Below the pieces are notes generated by a model that searched no databases, was not told the DNA's origin, and was given only the letters and a program-made list of their open reading frames with translations. A DNA stretch of 64,000 nt, taken from assembly GCA_002842695.1 (NCBI GenBank), contig PHDT01000004.1, forward strand, positions 56,410 through 120,409. The letters run 5' to 3'. This document shows positions 43,013 through 50,682 of the stretch, piece by piece (the stretch's first letter is position 1; each line of letters starts with the position of its first letter). The position numbers and the translations under genes are program-made. The DNA is from Bacteroidetes bacterium HGW-Bacteroidetes-10 (lineage in GTDB: Bacteria > Bacteroidota > Bacteroidia > Bacteroidales > UBA932).

Positions 43013-43303
43013 ATCCATAAGATTTTTAAAGTTGTTTTGTCCTTCTATATTAAAGACAGGCAACTTCCCATTTACCCTATGGAATTATTCAAATATTTTA
43101 TTTTTTTGTATTATAAATTACACTTTGCCATTTTTTTGTACCAAATTGAAACGATTATATTCATTTATGAAGTGAGAGTTATATATTTATTTTTTAACTT
43201 TACTCATCAAAATATTGTGAATTCAATTCACGCCCGATAATAGTATTTTGTATTTGACCCGCTGATTCGTGTACCAAATTATATATTTAAAACCCGACAT
43301 CGG
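43013..43303 (+). promoter_or_regulatory. Regulatory gap upstream of hydrogenase operon 1
   Basis: These 291 bases are AT-rich and hold no gene. They include GTACCAAA at 43138-43145 and 43271-43278, and a perfect 15-bp palindrome GTGAATTCAATTCAC at 43217-43231. A weak -7-like TATATTTA lies at 43282-43289. No exact TAnnTTTG box was found before the ATG at 43304. Confidence 0.45.
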
Positions 43304-43795
43304 ATGGAACCAATTACAAATCTTATCAAGAGCCTGGCAGACAGGCACGGACGAGACAGAAGCAGCTTGCTCCCAATTCTACAGGGAGTTGTTGAGCAGG
43401 AAAAATATCTGTCTGAGTACTCAATGATTGAGATTGCCCGGGAACTTGACTTACCTGCAACGGAAGTTTACGGAACGGCAACTTTCTATTCTTTTCTGGA
43501 ACACAAAAAAATGGGCAGATACATAATCCGTATCTGCAAGACAATCACATGTTCCATGAAAGGGGAAAGTCAGATTTTACTGGCAATCCAGGACATGTTA
43601 AAAATTAAAGTAGGAGAAACCACGCCCGACGGGGCCTTCTCGCTTCTGCAGACAAACTGCCTGGGCTTCTGCCACAAGGCACCTGCTATGCTCATCAACA
43701 ATGAAGTGTACACCGAACTCACTCCGGAAAAGGTCCGGGAGATTTTGTCAAGTTACCTGAACAATCAAAACGGAGGAGGTCAAAATGTCAGCTAA
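43304..43795 (+). CDS. NuoE-like [2Fe-2S] subunit of hydrogenase 1
   Basis: A 163-residue thioredoxin-fold subunit of the NuoE/HydC family. The four cluster ligands are Cys78, Cys83, Cys119 and Cys123 (CKTITC and CLGFC). It passes electrons between the NuoF-like flavin subunit and the hydrogenase. It is the first gene of a three-gene operon and overlaps the next by 11 bases. Confidence 0.92.
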   Translation: MEPITNLIKSLADRHGRDRSSLLPILQGVVEQEKYLSEYSMIEIARELDLPATEVYGTATFYSFLEHKKMGRYIIRICKTITCSMKGESQILLAIQDMLKIKVGETTPDGAFSLLQTNCLGFCHKAPAMLINNEVYTELTPEKVREILSSYLNNQNGGGQNVS

Positions 43796-44969
43796 TTATC
43801 TGTTAAAAAGGGCCGATTTCATTTTTAAAAATGACAACGACTGGGAAGATGTGCTTAAGAAAAGCCTTAGCCGAACACCAAACGAATTAATTAACGAACT
43901 AATAAGTTCAGAACTGAAAGGCAGGGGAGGCGCAGGTTTCCCTACAGGCCTCAAGTGGAAACTTTCATCGGAAGAAAAAGCAGATGAAAAATTTGTCATC
44001 TGTAATGCCGATGAGGGAGAACCTGGAACCTTCAAGGACAGGGAAATTCTATCGAGAGTGCCATTTAAGGTTCTTACGGCTATCGCAATCTGCGGCTATG
44101 TTATTGGAGCAAAAAAAGGCTTTATTTATCTGAGGGGAGAGTATTTTTTCCTTAAAAATGAGCTGAACAAGGCTATCAGCGAATTTGAATTCTTCTGCAA
44201 GGAGATTAAATTCGACTTTTCAATTAAGATTTTCATGGGAAGCGGTGCATATATCTGCGGAGAGGAGACAGCTCTCTTCGAATCCATGGAGGGAAAAAGA
44301 GGCGAACCAAGAAACAAGCCTCCGTTTCCTTCTGTATCCGGATACATGGGAAAACCAACCGTAATCAACAATGTTGAGACGCTTGCCCATACATTTACTA
44401 TTTTCAAATACGGATCCAAAAGGTTTTACGACCTGGGAGTTCAGTTCTCCAGGGGGACCAAACTCTTTTCTGTTTCAGGCGACACTCCTAAACCGGGTAT
44501 TTATGAACTTGAACTGGGAATGAGTCTCTCAGATTTCGTAGAGGAGTTCGGAGATGACGACACCAAAGCTGTTCAGGTAGGAGGTGCATCCGGTTTTCTT
44601 GTTCCAAGAAAGAAATTTGCAGAAACAAGTATTGGTTTTCAGGGTAAACTGGTTGGAATCTCGCTCCCTACAGGAGGATCCATGATGATCTTCAACAGTT
44701 CCCGTTCAATGTACAACGTCCTTGACAATTATCTCAACTTTTTTGCCGAGGAGTCCTGCGGTCAGTGTACTCCTTGCCGGGTGGGCTGTCAGCAGTTGCT
44801 CAGAGGTATTAAGGCAGTGAAGAGAGGCGAAAAGAATGCCCAGTATCTGGACAAATTGCTTAAGCTGGCAGAGACAATGCAGTTCACAGCAAAATGCGGT
44901 CTCGGTCAGTCTGTCGCAAACTCTTTTGCATCCATAGTTGAGAATTTCAGAGAGGAGATGATTTACTAA
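43785..44969 (+). CDS. NuoF-like NAD(H)/FMN subunit of hydrogenase 1 (short form)
   Basis: A 394-residue diaphorase subunit. GRGGAGFPTG (residues 47-56) and NADEGEPGTF (74-83) form the NADH/FMN site; Cys325, 328, 331 and 371 bind one [4Fe-4S] cluster. Unlike HydB of well-studied bifurcating hydrogenases (about 600 residues), it has neither an N-terminal [2Fe-2S] domain nor a C-terminal ferredoxin domain. This may matter for whether the complex can use ferredoxin. It lies 18 bases upstream of the catalytic subunit. Confidence 0.93.
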   Translation: MSANYLLKRADFIFKNDNDWEDVLKKSLSRTPNELINELISSELKGRGGAGFPTGLKWKLSSEEKADEKFVICNADEGEPGTFKDREILSRVPFKVLTAIAICGYVIGAKKGFIYLRGEYFFLKNELNKAISEFEFFCKEIKFDFSIKIFMGSGAYICGEETALFESMEGKRGEPRNKPPFPSVSGYMGKPTVINNVETLAHTFTIFKYGSKRFYDLGVQFSRGTKLFSVSGDTPKPGIYELELGMSLSDFVEEFGDDDTKAVQVGGASGFLVPRKKFAETSIGFQGKLVGISLPTGGSMMIFNSSRSMYNVLDNYLNFFAEESCGQCTPCRVGCQQLLRGIKAVKRGEKNAQYLDKLLKLAETMQFTAKCGLGQSVANSFASIVENFREEMIY

Positions 44970-44987
44970 TTCTGAAAATTAAATGTC

Positions 44988-46775
44988 ATGGGAAATAAAC
45001 TTAAGATAACAATTAACGGCGAAACTGTCGAAATTGAAAAGGGAACTTCGATACTGGATGCCGCAAAGCAAGTAGGTGTTATCATACCTACACTTTGTTA
45101 CCACAAGGACCTGTGTGTGGCTGGAAACTGCAGGGTTTGCGTAGTTGAGATAGCCGGTCAGAAAAGACTGGCGGCTGCCTGCGCCACACCTTGCGAAGAG
45201 GGAATGGACGTTCTTACAAACACACATAAGGTCAGGAATTCACGCAAGCATATTATTGAGTTGCTCCTCTCAGAACACAATGCAGAATGTACCAGTTGCT
45301 ATAAAAACGGCAATTGCGAACTTCAGCTGCTTGCATCTGAATACAAGATAATGAATCAGGATTTCATACACCTCGTTCCTTTCAGAAACTACACTGTTGA
45401 TATGTTCTCTCCGTCAATTATAAAGGACGACAGCAAATGTATCAGATGCCAGAGATGTGTAAGAACCTGTGCAGAACTCCAGAGTGTAAATGCTCTAACC
45501 ATGTCTTACAAGGGAGAGCATGCAAAAATCACCACCTTCTTTGAGAAATCTATGAATGATGTTGTCTGCACAAACTGTGGTCAGTGTATCAATCACTGTC
45601 CTACAGGCGCTCTTGTAGAAAAGAATTATATTGAAGAGGTATGGAATGCAATTGCAGATAAAAACAAATATGTTGTTGTTCAGACTGCTCCTGCAGTGAG
45701 GGTTGGCCTTGGAGAAGAGCTGGGATTCGATCCCGGTGAGAGGGTTACCGGGAAAATGGTTGCTGCTCTTAAACGACTTGGCTTTGATGCAGTAATGGAT
45801 ACCGACTTTACCGCAGACCTCACAATTATGGAGGAGGGAACAGAACTTCTCACCCGACTCAAGGGTGCACTTGTTGACAAAAATCCGGATATAAAGCTGC
45901 CAATGGCAACTTCATGCTCTCCTGGCTGGATAAAGTTTATTGAACATATGTACCCGGAATATCTTGGAAACCTCTCAACATGCAAGTCTCCTCAGCAGAT
46001 GTTCGGTGCACTGGTTAAGACATATTATGCAAAGGCACGCAAGATTGATCCGGATAAAATTGTTTCGGTATCGATAATGCCATGTACTGCAAAGAAGTTC
46101 GAAGCCAACAGACCGGAAATGCATGACAGTGGTTACCGCGATGTAGACTATGTTCTTACCACCAGGGAGCTTGCGATTATGATTAAGCAGGCTGGTATCG
46201 ATTTTTTGAAGTTAAATGACATGCACTTTGACAGACTAATGGGCGAATCAACAGGTGCAGGCGTTATTTTTGGAGCAACCGGCGGTGTAATGGAGGCAGC
46301 TCTTCGTACTGCTTATGAGCTGGTAACTGGGAGAGAAGTTCCTTTTGAAAATCTGAACATAAATCCGGTGAGAGGAATGGATGGTGTAAAGGAGGCCTCA
46401 GTGAAAAAAAAGCCACTTCCTGAATGGTCATTCCTTGAGGGTGTTGAGCTAAAGTGTGCTGTTGCACACGGGCTGGTGAACGCCAAGAAGGTTATGGATT
46501 CAATTAAGTCAGGTAAGGCAAACTACCACTTTATTGAGTTTATGGCTTGTCCGGGAGGTTGTCTTGGCGGAGGCGGTCAGCCAATTCCAACAAGTCCTGA
46601 GATCAGGAAGAGAAGAGCTGAGGCAATTTATGCAGAAGATGCCGGAATGCCTCTCAGAAAGTCACACCAAAATCCGGAGATTGTAAAAATATACAAGGAT
46701 TTCCTCGGAAAACCACTGGGCGAAAAATCTCATCATCTGTTACATACAAAATACGTTCCTAGAAAACGATTTTGA
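44988..46775 (+). CDS. [FeFe]-hydrogenase catalytic subunit 1
   Basis: A 595-residue HydA of the trimeric (group A3-like) type. The N-terminal [2Fe-2S] domain uses CYHKDLCVAGNCRVC. A His-Cys3 [4Fe-4S] site follows (HNAECTSCYKNGNC), then two ferredoxin clusters (CIRCQRC and CTNCGQC). The H-cluster ligands are Cys310 (TSCSPGW), Cys366 (MPCTAKK), and Cys521 and Cys525 (CPGGC). It reversibly makes H2 with electrons from NADH, perhaps with ferredoxin. Maturases HydEFG are not in the window. A strong terminator follows. Confidence 0.95.
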   Translation: MGNKLKITINGETVEIEKGTSILDAAKQVGVIIPTLCYHKDLCVAGNCRVCVVEIAGQKRLAAACATPCEEGMDVLTNTHKVRNSRKHIIELLLSEHNAECTSCYKNGNCELQLLASEYKIMNQDFIHLVPFRNYTVDMFSPSIIKDDSKCIRCQRCVRTCAELQSVNALTMSYKGEHAKITTFFEKSMNDVVCTNCGQCINHCPTGALVEKNYIEEVWNAIADKNKYVVVQTAPAVRVGLGEELGFDPGERVTGKMVAALKRLGFDAVMDTDFTADLTIMEEGTELLTRLKGALVDKNPDIKLPMATSCSPGWIKFIEHMYPEYLGNLSTCKSPQQMFGALVKTYYAKARKIDPDKIVSVSIMPCTAKKFEANRPEMHDSGYRDVDYVLTTRELAIMIKQAGIDFLKLNDMHFDRLMGESTGAGVIFGATGGVMEAALRTAYELVTGREVPFENLNINPVRGMDGVKEASVKKKPLPEWSFLEGVELKCAVAHGLVNAKKVMDSIKSGKANYHFIEFMACPGGCLGGGGQPIPTSPEIRKRRAEAIYAEDAGMPLRKSHQNPEIVKIYKDFLGKPLGEKSHHLLHTKYVPRKRF

Positions 46776-46795
46776 AAGTGTAACTATTAGTATTT

Positions 46796-46829
46796 GAAAG
46801 GGATTTGTTAACAAATCCCTTTCTTTTTT
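46796..46829 (+). terminator. Terminator of hydrogenase operon 1
   Basis: A perfect 28-bp palindrome (46796-46823, 14-bp arms meeting at GTTAAC) followed by six T's. It starts 20 bases past the stop. Confidence 0.9.
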
Positions 46830-47001
46830 GAAAAAATTGTAATAAATTTACCACACAAAGTATATCATACGGCTTGCGCGGGGGAGATTATATTTTGCAG
46901 ATCCATTGTTGCCAGTGTACCAAAAGACTATACGCTAAGCAGGATTGCTCAAAATAAATCTTGTATATTATTCAATATTACCACATTTAACAAACGAGCC
47001 A
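46830..47001 (+). promoter_or_regulatory. Regulatory gap upstream of hydrogenase operon 2
   Basis: This 172-base gap has no gene. It contains GTGTACCAAA at 46915-46924, also found at 43269-43278 upstream of operon 1. No exact TAnnTTTG box was found. Confidence 0.4.
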
Positions 47002-47538
47002 ATGAACGCAACCGTAGAAAGTCGAGTCGATACGGCTATTATCGACGAGATCATTTCCAGGCACAAAGGGAAACCGGGAGAGCTACTCACTGTAATGGAA
47101 GAGGTACAGGAGGCAAGCGAATTCAAGTTTCTGGACGATGCCAGCATGGAGTATCTCTCCTCTCAGACACGAGTGCCACTTTCGAGAATTTACAGCGTGG
47201 CAACTTTTTACTCATTCTTTAACCTCAAACCACAGGGTAAGCACTCATTGATTGTATGCAGGGGAACAGCCTGCCATACCAAGGGTTCAAAAATCCTTCT
47301 GGACGATTTGGCATTGCTGCCGGGCTGCAAAGAGGCCTTTGATTCCGGCGAAACCACTTTTACTTCCGAAGATAAACAAATCACTGTTAAAACGGTAGCC
47401 TGTTTTGGCCAATGCGCCCTGGCACCGGTAGTTGCAGTGGACGGAGTAATCTACAGCAATGTGACTTCCGAACAGATCAAGAAACTATTACAAAACTTAC
47501 AGGAGGACAATAAAGATGAGAATTTCAGACTTAGCTAA
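47002..47538 (+). CDS. NuoE-like [2Fe-2S] subunit of hydrogenase 2
   Basis: About 178 residues, NuoE/HydC family. Cluster ligands are Cys86, Cys91, Cys134 and Cys138 (CRGTAC and CFGQC). ATG 47002 (MNATVES) is chosen; the frame stays open upstream to a TTG at 46945, but that extension has no family similarity. It overlaps the NuoF-GltD gene by 23 bases, so translation is coupled. Confidence 0.9.
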   Translation: MNATVESRVDTAIIDEIISRHKGKPGELLTVMEEVQEASEFKFLDDASMEYLSSQTRVPLSRIYSVATFYSFFNLKPQGKHSLIVCRGTACHTKGSKILLDDLALLPGCKEAFDSGETTFTSEDKQITVKTVACFGQCALAPVVAVDGVIYSNVTSEQIKKLLQNLQEDNKDENFRLS

Positions 47539-50500
47539 ATTAACCAAACTCAGAGAGCAGGCCGCGGGCAAGATTTTACCCGGCAAGCCCTATATTGCAA
47601 TAGGGATGGGTACCTGTGGAATCGGCCGTGGTGCCGAACTCCTTTTCGACAGTTTTGAGAGAATTATTAAAGAGCGCAATCTGGACATCATCCTTAAAAA
47701 AACGGGGTGTTTCGGATTTTGCTCGGAAGAGCCGCTGGTTAATATTTATATGCCGGGCTTTCCGCTCATTATAATGCACAATGTTTCTGATATAGATGTA
47801 ATTCCAATTATTACCGGTATTCTCAAGGGAATCATGCCTTACAGGAATGTCCTATGCAGAATTGAAGAGTGGGACTTCCTCACCGGGAAATTTGAATTTG
47901 GAAAAGGATTAACTGACTATCCGCTCTGGAACGAAGTTCCTTTCTTTAAATGGCAGAAGAAAATTGTTCTGCGTAACTGTGGACTGATTGTTCCTGACGA
48001 TATAGAAGAGTATGTAGCTGTTGGCGGATTTTTCCCTCTTTACAAAGCCCTGTGTGACATGACGCCTTCTACTGTTATTGATGAAGTTAAAGCTTCAAAA
48101 TTAAGAGGCAGGGGAGGAGCAGGTTTCCCAACCGGAGTCAAATGGGAGATGATGGCAAAAAAGGAGGCACCTCAGAAGTATATCATCTGTAATGCAGATG
48201 AGGGAGACCCGGGTGCATTCATGAACAGGAACGAGATTGAGAGCGACCCATTCATGCTTGTTGAGGGAATGACCATAGGCGCATTTGCTATGGGCGCCTC
48301 AAAGGGAGTTGTCTATATAAGGGCAGAGTACCCGCTGGCAGTAAGGCGTCTTAAAAGCGCAATTGCCCAGGCCAAAGAGTACGGGCTGCTGGGGGAGAAT
48401 ATTTTCAATTCGGGATTCAGCTTTGATATTGACATTGTAGAGGGTGCCGGCGCATTTGTCTGCGGAGAAGAGACTGCTCTTATTCACAGTATCGAGGGGA
48501 AATCCGGGAGACCAACTCCTCGCCCGCCATATCCGGCAGAAAAGGGATTATATGGTATGCCTACCAATATTAATAATGTTGAAACCTGGTGCAATATACC
48601 GGTTGTTCTGTCAAAAGGGGGAGAGTGGTTTACTGCAACCGGCACAGAGAAAAGTGCCGGAACAAAAGTTTTCTCACTTGTTGGAAAGGTGAAAAACACA
48701 GGACTTATTGAGCTTCCTCTGGGATCTACTCTCGAGACAATTGTATTTAAGATTGGTGAGGGAACAGGAACCCAGAAGAGGGTTAAGGCAGTTCAGACAG
48801 GAGGCCCTTCGGGTGGCTGTATTCCTGTAGAGTACCTTAATACTCCTGTTGACTACGAATCTCTCAATTCACTTGGCTCAATAATGGGCTCTGGCGGAAT
48901 GGTGGTTATGGACCAGGATAACTGTATGGTAGATGTTGCAAGGTATTTTACAGAATTCTCAAACGGAGAGTCATGTGGAAAATGTACACCTTGTCGAGAA
49001 GGACTTGCACAGACACTTAAAATTCTGAATAAATTCACTCAGGGTAAGGCAACAGAGTCAGACATATTTGCACTTGAGACACTGGGAAAGGTTATCCGGA
49101 GTACTGCGCTCTGCGGTCTGGGACAGACGGCTCCTAATCCGGTACTAACAACTCTTCGTTATTTCAGGGATGAGTACGACCATCACATGATTGAAAAGAA
49201 ATGCGAACCGGGAGTATGTCAGGAGCTTTTCAGTGCACTTTGTGAAAACAGCTGCCCACTGCATATGAACATTCCGAGATATCTTCAGCTCCTTAAAGAG
49301 GACAAGCTTCAGGATGCATTTGAATCTACTCTCAGGGACAATCCTCTTCCATCTTCAATTGGAAGAATATGCCACTTCCACTGTCAGATGAAGTGCCGCA
49401 GGGAGAGCATTGATGCCTCCGTTTCACAGGGAGATATTCACAGATACATTTCTGATACTGCCTATACAGAGGGATTTGCAAAGAATGTATATGAGAGACT
49501 CATTAAATCCAAACTCCCGCAAACCCACAAGAAAATAGCAATTGTTGGTTCCGGCCCTGCCGGCCTCACTGCTGCATATTACCTTGTGAGACTTGGTCAC
49601 GATGTTACAATTTTTGAATCTGAATCAGAGGCAGGCGGTATTCTCAGATGGGGAATTCCAAAGTACAGGCTACCTCTTGAAATTCTGGACAGAGAGATCC
49701 ACTTTATCAAAGAGCTTGGTGTTAACTTCGTTTTTGAGACCAGAATAGGGAAAGATATTCAGATGGCAGATCTCGAAAGAGATTACAACATCATAATTCT
49801 TGCAATTGGTGCTCATAAGGATGTATCACTGGGCATTAACGGCGGTGAACTCAATGGTGTTCTTTCAGGAATGGACTTCCTCAAGACTGTTGCGAGAGAT
49901 ATAAAACCAGATATCGGAAAGCATGTAGTAGTTGTTGGAGCAGGAAACGTAGCCATTGATGCAGCACGCTCTGCACAGAGATTTGGAGCAGAGGTAACTG
50001 TTGTTTACAGACGTATGAAGTCAGATATGCCTGCAAACAAAGACGAAATCAAGGGTGCAGAAATTGAGGGTGTAAACTTCCTCTTCCTGTGCAATCCTAA
50101 GGAGATTCTGGCAGACACCAATGACAGGGTGAGAGGAATCGAACTCATGAAGATGGCATGCGGAGACATTGACCTTTCAAACAGACGCAAGCCTGTACCT
50201 ACAGGAGAATCCTTTATTTTACCTTGCGATACGGTTATTATGGCCGTTGGAGAAGAGGTGGATGCAACCTTTGTAAAGGAGTATGGAGTAAGAGTCGCCA
50301 GTAATGGCAACATCGATTCAGATCACTTCTCCTTTATTACAAATCACCCAAAAATCTATGCTGTGGGAGACGCCGTCACAGGACCTGCAACAGCAGCAGA
50401 GGCAATGGGTATTGCAAAGAAGGCAGCAGAAGTCATCGATTACAAACTGATGAACAAGCGCCGTTTCCATAAATTATTCCGCGGATTCGACTACAGCGAC

Positions 50501-50680
50501 GAGGTTCCTCTCAAACCGGAAGGAGGCAATCGTCACTACACCTTCAAGCGTCCGCTTGAGGAGCGAATTGGCAATTTCAATGAAATCAACCTTGGTTATT
50601 CAAAAGAACAGGCATACGAAGAGGCTTCAAGATGTCTGCGGTGTGATGTCAGGGTTATTGTAAACACAGAGGAGGAATAA
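47516..50680 (+). CDS. NuoF-like flavoprotein fused to a GltD/NfnB-like NADPH module
   Basis: A 1054-residue fusion. Residues about 25-110 are a thioredoxin-like [2Fe-2S] domain (Cys34, Cys65, Cys69). Residues about 150-555 are NuoF, with GRGGAGFPTG (198-207), NADEGDPGAF (226-235) and [4Fe-4S] ligands Cys487, 490, 493 and 533. Residues about 560-1050 resemble GltD/NfnB: cysteine-rich linker (CENSC, CHFHCQMKC), FAD motif GSGPAGL (678-684), NAD(P)H motif GAGNVAID (808-815) and VYRR (830-833), which favours NADPH. The C-terminal FeS domain of HydB is replaced by this module. The complex could link H2, NADH, NADPH and possibly ferredoxin. Confidence 0.93.
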   Translation: MRISDLAKLTKLREQAAGKILPGKPYIAIGMGTCGIGRGAELLFDSFERIIKERNLDIILKKTGCFGFCSEEPLVNIYMPGFPLIIMHNVSDIDVIPIITGILKGIMPYRNVLCRIEEWDFLTGKFEFGKGLTDYPLWNEVPFFKWQKKIVLRNCGLIVPDDIEEYVAVGGFFPLYKALCDMTPSTVIDEVKASKLRGRGGAGFPTGVKWEMMAKKEAPQKYIICNADEGDPGAFMNRNEIESDPFMLVEGMTIGAFAMGASKGVVYIRAEYPLAVRRLKSAIAQAKEYGLLGENIFNSGFSFDIDIVEGAGAFVCGEETALIHSIEGKSGRPTPRPPYPAEKGLYGMPTNINNVETWCNIPVVLSKGGEWFTATGTEKSAGTKVFSLVGKVKNTGLIELPLGSTLETIVFKIGEGTGTQKRVKAVQTGGPSGGCIPVEYLNTPVDYESLNSLGSIMGSGGMVVMDQDNCMVDVARYFTEFSNGESCGKCTPCREGLAQTLKILNKFTQGKATESDIFALETLGKVIRSTALCGLGQTAPNPVLTTLRYFRDEYDHHMIEKKCEPGVCQELFSALCENSCPLHMNIPRYLQLLKEDKLQDAFESTLRDNPLPSSIGRICHFHCQMKCRRESIDASVSQGDIHRYISDTAYTEGFAKNVYERLIKSKLPQTHKKIAIVGSGPAGLTAAYYLVRLGHDVTIFESESEAGGILRWGIPKYRLPLEILDREIHFIKELGVNFVFETRIGKDIQMADLERDYNIIILAIGAHKDVSLGINGGELNGVLSGMDFLKTVARDIKPDIGKHVVVVGAGNVAIDAARSAQRFGAEVTVVYRRMKSDMPANKDEIKGAEIEGVNFLFLCNPKEILADTNDRVRGIELMKMACGDIDLSNRRKPVPTGESFILPCDTVIMAVGEEVDATFVKEYGVRVASNGNIDSDHFSFITNHPKIYAVGDAVTGPATAAEAMGIAKKAAEVIDYKLMNKRRFHKLFRGFDYSDEVPLKPEGGNRHYTFKRPLEERIGNFNEINLGYSKEQAYEEASRCLRCDVRVIVNTEEE

Positions 50681-50682
50681 TT

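Noticed and set aside
43215-43233. Confident Rex operator
   Set aside because: The spacing is one base longer than the consensus and the outer bases differ, so it is reported only as a candidate.
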